A DNA stretch of 64,000 nucleotides, from assembly GCA_016841665.1 (NCBI GenBank), contig JAENYT010000001.1, positions 406,464 through 470,463 on the forward strand, in the 5' to 3' direction. This document shows positions 9,290 to 18,525 of this stretch, piece after piece. This DNA is from Methanobacteriota archaeon (lineage in GTDB: Archaea > Halobacteriota > Methanomicrobia > Methanomicrobiales > Methanomicrobiaceae). How positions within the stretch are numbered: position 1 is the first letter of the stretch; every line of letters begins with the position of its first letter. The notes beneath the pieces were generated by a model, which was given only the letters and a program-made list of their open reading frames with translations, was not told where the DNA came from and did no database searches. Both the position numbers and the translations under genes were made by a program.

Positions 9290-9453
9290 TCCCCTGCCGT
9301 ATCGATATCCGTGTCTGGTGTGCGACCGCAGAAGTTCTCCTGTACCTCACCATGCATGCCGGCGCAGGCCTTCCTCCCCCTGTCCGCGGAGCGGAATCGT
9401 TATGGGATGCGCCCGCGTATGCATCTCCCGCCAGCGGGGCCCGGTGGAACTCC

Positions 9454-10155
9454 ATGAAAATCCTGTACCTGTTCATCCTGAACGCTATGCTCATAGGAAC
9501 CTCTGTCATCGCCACCAGCGGGCTCCCCGGGGGCTCCATCACCGTGGCGGAGGCGTACAACGGGTCCCTGTATGCGGACACTCCGATCCCCGTTGCAGGT
9601 CCGGTGCAGGAGAATCTCACACCGCCGGAGGTGTTTCACCGCGACATCAGGGAGTGGCACTTCACGATGACTGCCATCGCCCGCTACACCCTCTGCGGGA
9701 AGCTGGTGGGGAGGGACAATTATTCCGGTTCCTCGCCCGACACCCTTGCTCCTATGGACCTGAGTGTTGCATGGGGAAAACTCATCGAAGCGCCGTACGA
9801 GGATCATGTCAGCTACTACAAAGCGCCCCGCCATCTCAATTACCACTACCATTTCCCTGCCGATTGCCCGGTACTCAATTACTCGTATATCAATGAGCAC
9901 AGCAGCAACAACCACTGTATCTTCGCCAACGAATCGGTGTGGACTGCGGCGGAAGGGATGGACATCGGTGAATATGTCGAGATAAAGGGGTACCTTGTCG
10001 ATGTGTATGGCGAGAACTCCCCGGGGTCGACCTACACGTGGAACACCAGCAGGTCGAGGGCCGATATGCGGGAGGGAGCCTGCGAGATTGTCTGGGTGGA
10101 AGAGGTTGCACAGGTGTCAGGGACCGGTTTCGCAGAGGATATGAATTACCGGTAG
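9454..10155 (+). CDS. Secreted protein of unknown function
   Basis: A 233-residue protein. The ATG at 9454 is chosen because it begins a signal peptide (ILYLFILNAMLIGTSVIAT) and is preceded by GGTGGA; an upstream in-frame start would put about 34 unrelated residues before it. The mature part contains PMDLSVAWGKL, VSYYKAPRHLNYHYHFP, YINEHSSNNHCIFAN and GEYVEIKGYLVDVYG with a GACEIVWVEEV end. This pattern is shared by a family of uncharacterised exported proteins in bacteria and archaea that I recognise only loosely. Its stop codon overlaps the end of the convergent lyase gene. Confidence 0.7.
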   Translation: MKILYLFILNAMLIGTSVIATSGLPGGSITVAEAYNGSLYADTPIPVAGPVQENLTPPEVFHRDIREWHFTMTAIARYTLCGKLVGRDNYSGSSPDTLAPMDLSVAWGKLIEAPYEDHVSYYKAPRHLNYHYHFPADCPVLNYSYINEHSSNNHCIFANESVWTAAEGMDIGEYVEIKGYLVDVYGENSPGSTYTWNTSRSRADMREGACEIVWVEEVAQVSGTGFAEDMNYR

Positions 10156-11546
10156 TGACTGCGTGCGACGGCCTGCGGGTCGAAGATGCGGTCCGCCTCC
10201 TGCTTCGAGAGCACGCCCCTCATTACCGCAACATCGCGCACGGGCACGCCTTTTTCCTGCGCTTCTCTGGCGATCTCCGCCGCCTTCAGGTAGCCTATCC
10301 GGGGGGCGAGGAGCGTCGCCAGGATCGGATTGATCTCGAGGTATTCCTGCAGGCGACGCTCGTGCGCGGTGATCCCCTCCACGCAGCGCTCCTGGAAGAC
10401 AGGCAGATACGCGGTCATGATGGCGAGGGATTCGAGGATATTGTGGGTCATCACCGGGGTCATCACGTTAAGATCGATCTGGCCCGCCTGCACCGCGAGA
10501 GCGACGGTGGTGTCGTTTCCTATCACGTGGAATGCGATCATGTCCAGGCACTCGGCCATGACCGGGTTGACCTTGCCGGCCATGATCGAGGAGCCGGGCT
10601 GGACGTGAGGGAGGGCGATCTCGGCAAGCCCGGTGGTGGGCCCTGAGCCGAGGAGGCGAAGATCGTTGGCGATCCGGACCAGTTCAAGCGCCAGCCCCCT
10701 GAGGGACGCGGAGAAGGCGCCCAGCTGCGATCTGCTCTGGAGCGCCTCGAAGCTGTTTCGTGGAGGACGAAGATCGATTGAAGCGAGCCGGGAGAGATGC
10801 CGGAGGACCGTATCCCTGAATTGCGGGTGGGCATTTGCGCCCGTCCCGGTCGCTGTCCCTCCGATCGCAACCTCGCAGAGATCGTCGCGCTGCCTCCTGA
10901 TCCTGTCTGCGGCCCTGTGCAGGGCTGCACCGTAGGCGGCAAATTCGTCGCCGAGGGTGAGGGGGAGGGCATCCATCAGGTGCGTCCTTCCGGATTTGGG
11001 GAGATGGGCAAATTCTTCCCCTTTCCTCTCAAACACCCCGGCCAGTGTGACGAGTGCGGCAATGAGCCTGTCCGCCTCCCATATGATCGCGACGTGGGTC
11101 GCCGTGGGAAAGGTGTCGTTGGTCGACTGGCCCCTGTTCACGTGATCGTTGGGGCTCAGGATCTCGTACGCACCCCGGGGCTCGCCGAGCAGTTCCAGCG
11201 CCCTGTTGGCGAGCACCTCATTGACATTCATATTGCATGAGGTCCCCGCCCCCGCCTGGAAGACGTCCACCCTGAACTGGTCGTCAAATGCGCCCTCAAG
11301 GGCTTCATCGGCAGCGTTGACGATCGCCTCCCCGAGGGCGGGATCGAGCGTGCCGAGCTCCATATTGGCAATTGCCGCCGCTTTTTTCAGGGTGACGTAT
11401 GCATGGATGAATACGGGGCGTTCGTACATGCCAGAGACGGGAAAATTTTCCATGGCGCGGAGGGTCTGGATGCCGTAGTAAGCATCTGTGGGCAATTCCC
11501 GCTCACCGAGGGAATCTCGCTCGATGCGATTCTTCGAACCTCTCAT
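10146..11546 (-). CDS. Class II fumarase/aspartase-family lyase, probably fumarate hydratase
   Basis: A 466-residue lyase of the fumarase II/aspartase superfamily, which adds or removes water or ammonia across fumarate. Visible active-site regions are SPNDHVNRGQSTNDTFPTA, SGRTHLMDALPLTLG and the flexible loop GSSIMAGKVNPV. The THLMDA.PLTLG form is closer to fumarases than to aspartases. The loop reads MAGK where most members have MPGK or MPAK; the catalytic serine is kept. The ATG at 11546 overlaps the stop of the iron-sulfur subunit gene (ATGA), so the lyase is translationally coupled to the fumarate reductase genes, which supports a fumarate-malate role. The ORF extends upstream but that part is out-of-frame overlap. 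Confidence 0.82.
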   Translation of the reverse strand: MRGSKNRIERDSLGERELPTDAYYGIQTLRAMENFPVSGMYERPVFIHAYVTLKKAAAIANMELGTLDPALGEAIVNAADEALEGAFDDQFRVDVFQAGAGTSCNMNVNEVLANRALELLGEPRGAYEILSPNDHVNRGQSTNDTFPTATHVAIIWEADRLIAALVTLAGVFERKGEEFAHLPKSGRTHLMDALPLTLGDEFAAYGAALHRAADRIRRQRDDLCEVAIGGTATGTGANAHPQFRDTVLRHLSRLASIDLRPPRNSFEALQSRSQLGAFSASLRGLALELVRIANDLRLLGSGPTTGLAEIALPHVQPGSSIMAGKVNPVMAECLDMIAFHVIGNDTTVALAVQAGQIDLNVMTPVMTHNILESLAIMTAYLPVFQERCVEGITAHERRLQEYLEINPILATLLAPRIGYLKAAEIAREAQEKGVPVRDVAVMRGVLSKQEADRIFDPQAVARSHYR

Positions 11547-12313
11547 CTCTCCGGCTCCCTGCCCTGCTCGGAGAGCTCGCGGCGCGCCTTTCCGATGGCG
11601 ATGTTGGGGGGCACCCTTTTCGGGCAGACGCGCATGCAGTTGGTGTGGAATTCGCACGCCCACCACCCTTCAGGCGTATTTGCCAGCTCGAGCCTCGAGC
11701 CGTCCCCTGCCTCCCGTGGATCGATATGGAACCGGTAGAGCTTCGCCAGCGCAGCAGGACCGTAGTAGTCTGGATTTTTCGCATCGACGGGGCAGGCGCC
11801 GAAGCAGGCACCACAGAGGATGCAGTTCGTATAGGCCTCCAGCGCACTCACCGCGTCCCTGTCCATCAAGCGTTCCCTTGCCGGCGCCTCGCCTTCAGGT
11901 TTGAAAACCGGCCGGACTGCCCGGTAGAATGCAAAGAAAGGCTCCATATCCACCACCAGATCGCGGATCAGGGGGAGGTGCGGCAGCGGTTCGACCAGCA
12001 CCTCCTCTTCCGGGTTCCAGTCGATATCTACCTCGAGCGCCGGATAGGGCGCAAGGTCCATCTCCAGACTCCCGTCGAGGAGTTTCGCCACCTGCGTCCT
12101 GCAGGCGAGACGGGGCACCTTGTTGATGAGCATGGCGCAGGTCCCGCAGACCGCTCCCCGGCAGGAATACCGGAAGGCAAGGGAATCGTCATGCTTTTTC
12201 TGCACGTCAAAGAGTGCGGCGAGCACCGACATCCCCGGACGTGATTCGATCTCAAAGATGTCATACCGCTGCTCCCTGTCCTCGGGGTTGTAGCGAAATA
12301 ATTTCAGTCTCAT
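11543..12313 (-). CDS. sdhB: Succinate dehydrogenase/fumarate reductase iron-sulfur subunit
   Basis: A 256-residue electron-transfer subunit. It carries the 2Fe-2S ligands Cys51, Cys56, Cys59 and Cys71 (SCRGAVCGTCAM ... ACRTQ), the 4Fe-4S motif CILCGACFGACP (Cys164-174) and the third-cluster motif CEFHTNCMRVCP (Cys220-230). The length matches ordinary SdhB/FrdB and not the longer TfrB of thiol:fumarate reductase, which has an extra heterodisulfide-reductase-like half. The ATG at 12313 lies one base after the flavoprotein stop. No SdhC/SdhD membrane-anchor genes follow, so the electron donor or acceptor must be soluble or encoded elsewhere. Confidence 0.93.
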   Translation of the reverse strand: MRLKLFRYNPEDREQRYDIFEIESRPGMSVLAALFDVQKKHDDSLAFRYSCRGAVCGTCAMLINKVPRLACRTQVAKLLDGSLEMDLAPYPALEVDIDWNPEEEVLVEPLPHLPLIRDLVVDMEPFFAFYRAVRPVFKPEGEAPARERLMDRDAVSALEAYTNCILCGACFGACPVDAKNPDYYGPAALAKLYRFHIDPREAGDGSRLELANTPEGWWACEFHTNCMRVCPKRVPPNIAIGKARRELSEQGREPER

Positions 12314-12314
12314 T

Positions 12315-14039
12315 TCAATACTCACGCTCCGTTGGTTCAAACATCCCGAGCCGGACCGGCTCATACTCCAGATCGATCGCACTGTCACGCAGGTGTGCCA
12401 GCGTATGCGCGAGAAAGTGCTCGTCGTCCCGTGCCGGAAAGTCTGTTCTCGTATGCGAACCCCGGCTTTCCCGGCGACGAAGGGCACTCTGTGCCAGAAC
12501 CGCGGCGAGGAGCAGCATATCCTCCAGTTCCAGCAGCCTGATGAGCGCCTGATTGAAGACCCGGCTTTTATTCTTTACATGCACCCGCTCGAATCGTTCC
12601 TGCAGGCGTTCAAGCCTGGAAATACCCTCTTTCATGTGCCGCTCATCGCGGAAGATCCCGAAATACTCGAACATGGTATCCTTGAGATCGTCCATGATCG
12701 CAAACAGGTTCTCACCTGTCTTTCGGCCGAGAAGGACATCGATACGCTCCTGTTCGGAAGCAGCTCGTGACCGGACGGCATCGGTTGCGGGTGCGGGCAG
12801 TCCTTGCGTGTTCTGGACGATAGCCCGGGCGACAAGTTTGCCGAACGCCACCGTCTCCAGGAGGGAGTTGCCCCCGAGCCTGTTGGCTCCGTGGACGCTG
12901 CTGCAGGCGCACTCCCCGGCGGCATACAGGCCGGGGAGCCGCGTCTCCCCGCGGTTGTTCACGTCGATCCCTCCCATCGAGTAGTGCTGCCCGGGCTGGA
13001 CGGGGATGGGGTCGGTGATCGGGTCGATGCCAGCGAAATCCATGGCAATCTGGCGGATGCCGGGAAGCCGCGCCCTGATGTGGTCCGCACCGAGATGGGT
13101 CAGATCCAGGTAGACATACCCTCCTTCAAATCCCCGGCCGGCCGCGATCTCCTCCTCGATCGCCCGTGCAACCACATCGCGGGGGGCAAGATCGAGGGAA
13201 TGGGGGGCGTAACGCTCCATAAACCGCTCATTGTTGCTGTTGTAGAGCCTCCCTCCCTCACCCCGGGCACCCTCGGTGATGAGAATATTGGTGCCGAAGA
13301 GGGTGGTGGGGTGGAACTGAATGAACTCCATGTCCTTGAGCGGGACGCCGGCACAGAGCGCAAGGGCGACCCCGTCCCCGGTATTGATGAGCGCATTGGT
13401 TGAACGGGAATACAGGCGCCCGAATCCTCCCGTGGCCAGGAGCACTGCCTTTGCGGCAAACCCGTGCACCCTCCCTGTCAGCAGTTCGATGGCGGTGCAG
13501 CCGGTGCACCGTCCGCCGTCCCTGACAAGTGCCGTGGTGTAGTATTCCTCGTAGAACCGGATCTCCCTGTCCAGCGCCTGCTCGTAGAGGGTATTGAGAA
13601 TATTGTGCCCCGTACGATCGGCGGCATAGCAGGTGCGGGGAAACATCGCCCCTCCGAAGGGCCGCTGGGCAATGTATCCGTTCTCAAGCCTGGAAAACAC
13701 CGTGCCCATGTGCTCCAGCTCGATGACCGTCCTCGGCGCCTCCCGGCACATGACCTCGACGGCATCCTGATCTGCCAGATAATCCGAGCCCTTCACCGTG
13801 TCGTACGCATGCGCCTCCCAGCTGTCCATCGCCCCGTCCTCTCCTGCCACATTGCCGAGGGACGCGTTTATCCCGCCCTGTGCCGCCACCGAATGCGAGC
13901 GCAGGGGGAGGACCTTGGAGATGACCGTGGTATCCAGTCCGGCATCGGAGAGTTCTATTGCCGCCCTGAGCCCGGAAAGCCCTGCACCAATCACGACCAT
14001 GTCGTGGCGGTGCACTGCGGCTTCCGCCCTGCCTGCCAT
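12315..14039 (-). CDS. sdhA: Succinate dehydrogenase/fumarate reductase flavoprotein subunit
   Basis: A 574-residue FAD enzyme interconverting fumarate and succinate. Visible are the N-terminal dinucleotide fold [15 protein letters not shown], the FAD-linking [11 protein letters not shown], the substrate/active-site stretches FHPTTLFG and [20 protein letters not shown], and [13 protein letters not shown] near the C-terminal FAD-binding part. A TATA element at 14079-14090 gives it a promoter of its own, and GGAG precedes the ATG. It heads a tight sdhA-sdhB-lyase operon. In a methanogen the likely direction is fumarate reduction for biosynthesis. Confidence 0.93.
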   Translation of the reverse strand: MAGRAEAAVHRHDMVVIGAGLSGLRAAIELSDAGLDTTVISKVLPLRSHSVAAQGGINASLGNVAGEDGAMDSWEAHAYDTVKGSDYLADQDAVEVMCREAPRTVIELEHMGTVFSRLENGYIAQRPFGGAMFPRTCYAADRTGHNILNTLYEQALDREIRFYEEYYTTALVRDGGRCTGCTAIELLTGRVHGFAAKAVLLATGGFGRLYSRSTNALINTGDGVALALCAGVPLKDMEFIQFHPTTLFGTNILITEGARGEGGRLYNSNNERFMERYAPHSLDLAPRDVVARAIEEEIAAGRGFEGGYVYLDLTHLGADHIRARLPGIRQIAMDFAGIDPITDPIPVQPGQHYSMGGIDVNNRGETRLPGLYAAGECACSSVHGANRLGGNSLLETVAFGKLVARAIVQNTQGLPAPATDAVRSRAASEQERIDVLLGRKTGENLFAIMDDLKDTMFEYFGIFRDERHMKEGISRLERLQERFERVHVKNKSRVFNQALIRLLELEDMLLLAAVLAQSALRRRESRGSHTRTDFPARDDEHFLAHTLAHLRDSAIDLEYEPVRLGMFEPTEREY

Positions 14040-14078
14040 TTCCCACCCACTCCTGTTGCCTCAACCTGCGCAGCAGAC

Positions 14079-14090
14079 TATAAAGCCTTA
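14079..14090 (-). promoter_or_regulatory. TATA box of the fumarate reductase operon
   Basis: On the minus strand the element reads TAAGGCTTTATA. It lies about 43 bases before the sdhA ATG, leaving a short leader with a GGAG Shine-Dalgarno. Confidence 0.5.
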
Positions 14091-14158
14091 TCCCGGGTGA
14101 TACGCCTGTGCGGAGATGCGCAGTGGTCTCTGATGCTCCGGCCGCAGGAAAAATGGGT

Positions 14159-16126
14159 TCAGGAGAATCGTTTGGGATCAGTGTCCACATCGATGATGAC
14201 CGGCCGGTTGAGATTGATGGCATGCTCAACGGCATCCCTGAGTGCCGAGGGCTGTGCAACCCTTATGCCTATTCCGCCGCATGCATCTGCATATGCGGCA
14301 AAATCCGGGTTGAGCAGGTCTGTGCCGAAATTCGGGTACTGCTCCATCATCTGCTCTACCTGGATCATGGCCAGCTGCTTGTTGTTGAAGACCACCACGA
14401 CCATAGGGAGATCATATTTGACCGCGGTGACGAAGTCTGCCATCGCCATCGAAAACCCGCCGTCGCCGGTGATGCACACAACCGTCTTCTCCGGATATGC
14501 AAGCTTTGCAGCGATTGCACCGGGAAGCCCGAACCCCATGGTGCCGAGATACCCGGACATTGCATACCGCTGCTTTTTCATCCGGAAATTCCTTCCGAAC
14601 CACCACTGGACTTCCCCCACGTCGATGGCGATGACGGCATCAGGGGGAACGGTTTCCGAGAGCACCTTCATGATGAACGGCGGCCGGAGGGGTACCGCTT
14701 CCGGGTCCGCCTCCCCGTCCAGGTGCTTTCGCCACTCCTGTTTCATCCCCGCGATCTCCGCCAGAATGCCTCTATCTTCCCTGGCCCGCAGTCCCGGGAT
14801 CAGTTTGGGGATGAGGAGCTTGCAGTTGCTCCAGAGCGATACACCCTCCGGATTTTTCCCCAGCTTGATGGGGTCCGTGTCCACCTGTACCATCATGGTA
14901 TCGAGGGGCACATTGGTGTATTTGGAAAACCCGACACCCAGGGTGATGAGCAGATCCGAATTGTCGACGAGTGTGCGCGCCTGCGGCGGGCCTACCGACC
15001 CCAGGATGCCCACATTCCATTCATGGTCGTCAGGGAGCATCCCCTTGGCCCGGTAGGTGGTGACGATCGGCGCCTGGATGATGCGGGCGAGTGCAACCAC
15101 CTCTTCGGGGGCATCGTAGGCACCCCACCCGGCAATAATGACCGGGCGCTCTGCACTGTTGATGGCCTCTGCCGCTTGCTCGATGCCGTCGTCGCTCTGC
15201 ACAATCCTGAATCCCGAAATGCAGCTTTCCCGTTTTGATATGGGGGCGTCAAGGGGCTCTTTCTGGATGTCGTTGGGGACGGAGATCTGGGCGACTCCTT
15301 TCTGGAGGGTGGCGTATTTGATTGCTTTGGTGAGGAGGAGTACGGCCATCTTTTTATCGTAAATAGTGTTGTTGTACGCGGTGACCGGGCGGAAGAAGGC
15401 GTCCTGATCGATCTCTTGGAACCCTCCCGGCCCGGTGTACTGGATTGCCACCTGACCGTTGAGGGAGAGGACCGAGGCGTGGTCTTCCCTGGCATCGTAG
15501 AGCCCGGTGGCGAGGTTGGTCGCTCCGGGCCCGGCGATGGTCAGGCAGGCGGCGATCTTCCCGGTGAGCTTGTGGTAGGCTGACGCGGCCATGGCGGCGT
15601 TCTCCTCGTGGCGGACCACGATGTATCGCATGTTCGGGTTTTTCCTGAGTGCATCCACGAGCCCGAGAGCGGAGGTCCCCGGGAGCCCGAACACCAGGGT
15701 GATCCCCCGCGACTCCATCTCGGAGATGAGCACATCGGAGACGGTCGTATCCGATCTGGCGTGCACGAGCTCTTCCTTTTTCACCATGGAAAAGGCGCTC
15801 TTCTTTGCTCCGCAGACCGGGCAGCGCCATCCATCGGGAAGTTCCGCAAAACGTGTCCCCTGCGGTGTATCGGTCGCCGGCTCCCCCGTCTTCTCGTCAT
15901 ATTCGTAGCCGCAGACACTGCACCTCCATTTCATAAGCAGGGCAGGACCGGCCTTTTCCTCATCGCTGGTACGCGAAAACGCTGATTTTTCTGCGTTGCA
16001 TACCGGGCAGCGCCAGTTGTCCGGCAGGTCTTCGAAGGCGGTGCCCGGTGGTGTGTCTGTTGCGGGCTCCCCTTGCTCCTCATCATACACATAACCGCAG
16101 ACGCTACACTTCCATTTTGCCATCAT
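14159..16126 (-). CDS. Double rubredoxin fused to a thiamine-pyrophosphate enzyme (pyruvate oxidase/acetolactate synthase-like)
   Basis: A 655-residue fusion. Residues ~4-53 and ~66-114 are two rubredoxin domains, each with a full CxxC...CPVC iron site (Cys7, 10, 40, 43 and Cys69, 72, 102, 105). From ~125 onward is a three-domain TPP enzyme: catalytic Glu in [20 protein letters not shown], central cofactor domain, and the TPP/Mg motif [12 protein letters not shown] ending ~27 residues later in FNN. The best relatives are pyruvate oxidases and acetolactate synthases. Inference: electrons from pyruvate decarboxylation pass to the built-in rubredoxins. The start is ATG at 16126 (or 16123), 5-8 bases after GGAG; GTG codons before it overlap the Shine-Dalgarno. 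It has its own TATA box. Confidence 0.88.
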   Translation of the reverse strand: MMAKWKCSVCGYVYDEEQGEPATDTPPGTAFEDLPDNWRCPVCNAEKSAFSRTSDEEKAGPALLMKWRCSVCGYEYDEKTGEPATDTPQGTRFAELPDGWRCPVCGAKKSAFSMVKKEELVHARSDTTVSDVLISEMESRGITLVFGLPGTSALGLVDALRKNPNMRYIVVRHEENAAMAASAYHKLTGKIAACLTIAGPGATNLATGLYDAREDHASVLSLNGQVAIQYTGPGGFQEIDQDAFFRPVTAYNNTIYDKKMAVLLLTKAIKYATLQKGVAQISVPNDIQKEPLDAPISKRESCISGFRIVQSDDGIEQAAEAINSAERPVIIAGWGAYDAPEEVVALARIIQAPIVTTYRAKGMLPDDHEWNVGILGSVGPPQARTLVDNSDLLITLGVGFSKYTNVPLDTMMVQVDTDPIKLGKNPEGVSLWSNCKLLIPKLIPGLRAREDRGILAEIAGMKQEWRKHLDGEADPEAVPLRPPFIMKVLSETVPPDAVIAIDVGEVQWWFGRNFRMKKQRYAMSGYLGTMGFGLPGAIAAKLAYPEKTVVCITGDGGFSMAMADFVTAVKYDLPMVVVVFNNKQLAMIQVEQMMEQYPNFGTDLLNPDFAAYADACGGIGIRVAQPSALRDAVEHAINLNRPVIIDVDTDPKRFS

Positions 16127-16171
16127 CACCACTCCGCAGGAACCGAGTATACGCGATTGAACAATCGGTTA

Positions 16172-16184
16172 TCATATATAAAAG
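16172..16184 (-). promoter_or_regulatory. TATA box of the rubredoxin-TPP fusion gene
   Basis: Minus-strand CTTTTATATATGA, centred near 16178, predicts a start near 16151 and a leader of about 25 bases with GGAG at 16132-16135. Confidence 0.6.
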
Positions 16185-16232
16185 GAGCCCGGACATCGAG
16201 CCAGGCTCGAAGGGGGGGCTGCCTGGTCGGAG

Positions 16233-17444
16233 TCAGGGCGGGGAGGACTGCAGCCATGCCCGTGCACACCCCGATTCGTTCGCGGCGCACTGCACGGCAC
16301 GCGCGACCGAATATGCGACGCGTTTGTCGATAACTTCCGGCAGGACCCGGTTTCTGGTGGGGGCGTTCACGTGGTCGGCAAGGGCATGGGCTGCGGCGAG
16401 TTTCATGCGGTCGGTGATCCGCGTGGCCGCGGCATCGAGCGCCCCCCGGAAGATTCCCGGAAATGCCAGCACATTGTTGATCTGGTTCGGATAATCGCTG
16501 CGTCCCGTGCCCACGATGGCCGCACCGGCATCGAGTGCCCGTTCCGGCATGATCTCCGGGACGGGGTTGGCGAGGGCAAAGACGATTGGATTAGGGCCCA
16601 TCGATGCCACCATCTCCTCCGTGACGATACCGGGTGCCGATACGCCGATAAATGCGTCCGCGCCTTCCATCGCATCGGCGAGCGTGCCGGTCAGCACCGC
16701 CCTGTTGGTCTCGTGGGCGATGATGTACTTGTGCTTCTGCGCGAAAATATCGCTTCGGCGTTTGTGAATGATCCCCCGGCTGTCGCAGACGATGATATTT
16801 CCCGCCGGGCTGCAGTATTTCGTGTCGATACCGAGGCATTTGAGCAGGCGGACGATGGCAAAGCCTGCTGCACCCGCACCGCTGATCACGATGTTCAGGT
16901 CCGCAAATTCGCGATTCAAGACCCTGCACGCATTGAGCAGGGCTGCCAGCACCACCACCGCCGTGCCGTGCTGGTCGTCATGCATGACCGGGATGCCGAG
17001 GTCCTGGAGGCTGTCTTCGATGTCGAAACAGCGCGGCGCTGCGATGTCTTCCAGGTTGATCCCTCCGAACACGGGGGCGAGATTTCGTATCTGCGCGACG
17101 AGATCCGCCGTTTTCTCTTCAAAACAGATGGGGAACGCATCGATGTCGGCAAATTCCTTGAAAAGGATTGCTTTGCCCTCCATCACGGGAATGGCCCCGT
17201 AGCCTCCGATATCGCCCAGACCGAGCACGGCGGATCCGTCGGTGACGACGGCGATGCTGTTCGCCTTCATCGTATACCGAAATGCCGCATCCGGATTTTG
17301 TGCGATTTTTTTGCTCACTGCAGCGACACCCGGCGTGTAGACGAGGGCGAGATCGTGCATCGAGTGGATCTCCGTCTTCGACCGTGTGGCGAGTTTTCCC
17401 CGGTGACGCTCGTGGAAGGCGAGCGATTCTTCATCGATATCCAT
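16233..17444 (-). CDS. Malic enzyme (oxaloacetate-decarboxylating malate dehydrogenase)
   Basis: A 403-residue short-type malic enzyme converting malate to pyruvate and CO2 with NAD(P)+. Typical regions are LALVYTPGVAAVS, the catalytic DGSAVLGLGDIGGYGA, metal-binding CFDIEDSL and MHDDQHGTA, the nucleotide fold VISGAGAAGFAIVRLL, and the closing ALANPVPEI and GRSDYPNQINNVLAFPG. The length equals the N-terminal catalytic part of bacterial MaeB, without the phosphotransacetylase-like domain. It sits upstream of the TPP-enzyme fusion and fumarate reductase genes on the same strand. Confidence 0.93.
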   Translation of the reverse strand: MDIDEESLAFHERHRGKLATRSKTEIHSMHDLALVYTPGVAAVSKKIAQNPDAAFRYTMKANSIAVVTDGSAVLGLGDIGGYGAIPVMEGKAILFKEFADIDAFPICFEEKTADLVAQIRNLAPVFGGINLEDIAAPRCFDIEDSLQDLGIPVMHDDQHGTAVVVLAALLNACRVLNREFADLNIVISGAGAAGFAIVRLLKCLGIDTKYCSPAGNIIVCDSRGIIHKRRSDIFAQKHKYIIAHETNRAVLTGTLADAMEGADAFIGVSAPGIVTEEMVASMGPNPIVFALANPVPEIMPERALDAGAAIVGTGRSDYPNQINNVLAFPGIFRGALDAAATRITDRMKLAAAHALADHVNAPTRNRVLPEVIDKRVAYSVARAVQCAANESGCARAWLQSSPP

Positions 17445-17494
17445 ATGACCCGCAACCTCTCCGCACCCCTGGGGTCCGTAGTGGTTCGAAGGTC

Positions 17495-17509
17495 ACTTAT
17501 CCTTTATAG
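17495..17509 (-). promoter_or_regulatory. TATA box of the malic enzyme gene
   Basis: Minus-strand CTATAAAGGATAAG, with the TATAAA core at 17503-17508, leaves a predicted leader of about 34 bases before the ATG at 17444. Confidence 0.55.
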
Positions 17510-17593
17510 GCATTCCCCGCGTCATCCAACACCAACCCGCGGTATCGTGCACAAAGATTATGCTCGCGCGGGGAAGAATTGAGGCTGAAGAGC

Positions 17594-17908
17594 ATGCTGA
17601 GAAGAATGGTGCTTCTGCTGCTGATCGGATGCATCCTTTCGTCCGGGTGCCTCGGTGGACCCCAGCGCGGTGAGGACGCGGTGTTTTCCGGGAAAGGGAC
17701 GGTACGTATTGTCCCGCTTGAGGGGGGATTTTTCGGGATTGTCAGTGATGACGGCCATAACTACTATCCGATTAACCTCGCCGACGAGTATAAGGTTCAG
17801 GGACTGCGGGTGCGGTTTGTGGCAAAACTGAGGGGTGATGTGATTACCATCCACCAGTGGGGCACTCCGATCGAAATCATCGAAATCGAGGCTCTTGTAG
17901 AACGGTAA
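17594..17908 (+). CDS. Small lipoprotein
   Basis: A 104-residue protein with a short hydrophobic signal (MVLLLLIGCILSS) ending in a lipobox-like LSSGC, so it is probably exported and lipid-anchored. The remaining ~75 residues look like a small beta-barrel (GTVRIVPLEGGFFGIVSD, then RVRFVAKLRGD). GAGG at 17581-17584 supports the ATG at 17594; a TTG at 17579 would add five residues. No known family assigned. Confidence 0.65.
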   Translation: MLRRMVLLLLIGCILSSGCLGGPQRGEDAVFSGKGTVRIVPLEGGFFGIVSDDGHNYYPINLADEYKVQGLRVRFVAKLRGDVITIHQWGTPIEIIEIEALVER

Positions 17909-17929
17909 TAGCCCCGCATCCCCCCTCGC

Positions 17930-18247
17930 TTATTCTTTGCGCAGTCTCACGGCTGTTCCGTAGGCGAGCAGTTCTGCAGCGCCGACGGTGGTCTGGGAGG
18001 TGGTGAACCTGACATTGATCACCGCATCGGCACCCAGTTTCTGTGCCTCGTTGATCATGCGGTTGGTCGCCTCAGTGCGGGCATCGGAGAGCATCTCCGT
18101 GTACTCCTGGAGTTCACCGCCGATAATGCTTTTTAACCCTGACATGACGTCCTTTCCGAGGTGTTTTGAACGCACCGTGTTGCCGAACACGATGCCGAGG
18201 ATCTCGCACCCGGCACCGTTGACTGATTCTGTGGTCGTGATAATCAT
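17930..18247 (-). CDS. YbjQ/UPF0145 family protein
   Basis: A 105-residue protein of the YbjQ family (also called heavy-metal-binding domain, UPF0145). It starts MIITTTESVNG, contains EILGIVFGNTVRSKHLGKD, GELQEYTEMLSDAR and GADAVINVRFTTSQ, and ends AYGTAVRL, all characteristic. Members form pentameric beta-alpha rings of unknown function. The true start is the ATG at 18247; a longer open frame upstream overlaps another gene. It is coupled by an ATGA overlap to the membrane protein gene before it. Confidence 0.85.
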   Translation of the reverse strand: MIITTTESVNGAGCEILGIVFGNTVRSKHLGKDVMSGLKSIIGGELQEYTEMLSDARTEATNRMINEAQKLGADAVINVRFTTSQTTVGAAELLAYGTAVRLRKE

Positions 18248-18423
18248 TGCTCTTTCACCGCGTGTACTTCTTCGATCGAGGCCTCCCGCCCCCGGAAGAC
18301 GATCAATGCTGCGCCTATCAGGATGAGAGGCAGGGCATAGAACAGGAGAAATGGTATGCCGGGAACAAGGAGAACGCATCCGGCGACGATGAGGGCGATC
18401 CCCCATTTCACCTGGCTTCTCAT
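18244..18423 (-). CDS. Small two-span membrane protein
   Basis: A 59-residue protein with two hydrophobic helices (WGIALIVAGCVLLVPGIPFL and LILIGAALIVF) and a charged tail. The ATG at 18423 is preferred; the frame runs on to a TTG at 18471 without a good ribosome-binding site. Its stop overlaps the ybjQ start, so the two are co-translated. YbjQ proteins are often encoded next to small membrane proteins; a working partnership is inference. Confidence 0.6.
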   Translation of the reverse strand: MRSQVKWGIALIVAGCVLLVPGIPFLLFYALPLILIGAALIVFRGREASIEEVHAVKEQ

Positions 18424-18525
18424 AGTATGTAGTTGGGCGCGGAATCTGATAATTGCTTCCCGTCGGCGCAATCAGCCTTCTTCGAGGTGCGGCATCGATG
18501 AGGAGCCGGATCAGCATGCCGATAA

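Noticed and set aside
11543..12313. Thiol:fumarate reductase TfrB
   Set aside because: The protein lacks the extra C-terminal heterodisulfide-reductase-like half of TfrB and is of normal SdhB length.
13464..15238. Long plus-strand frames over the fumarate reductase and TPP-enzyme genes
   Set aside because: Both lie opposite genes with clear catalytic motifs and have no starts or motifs of their own.
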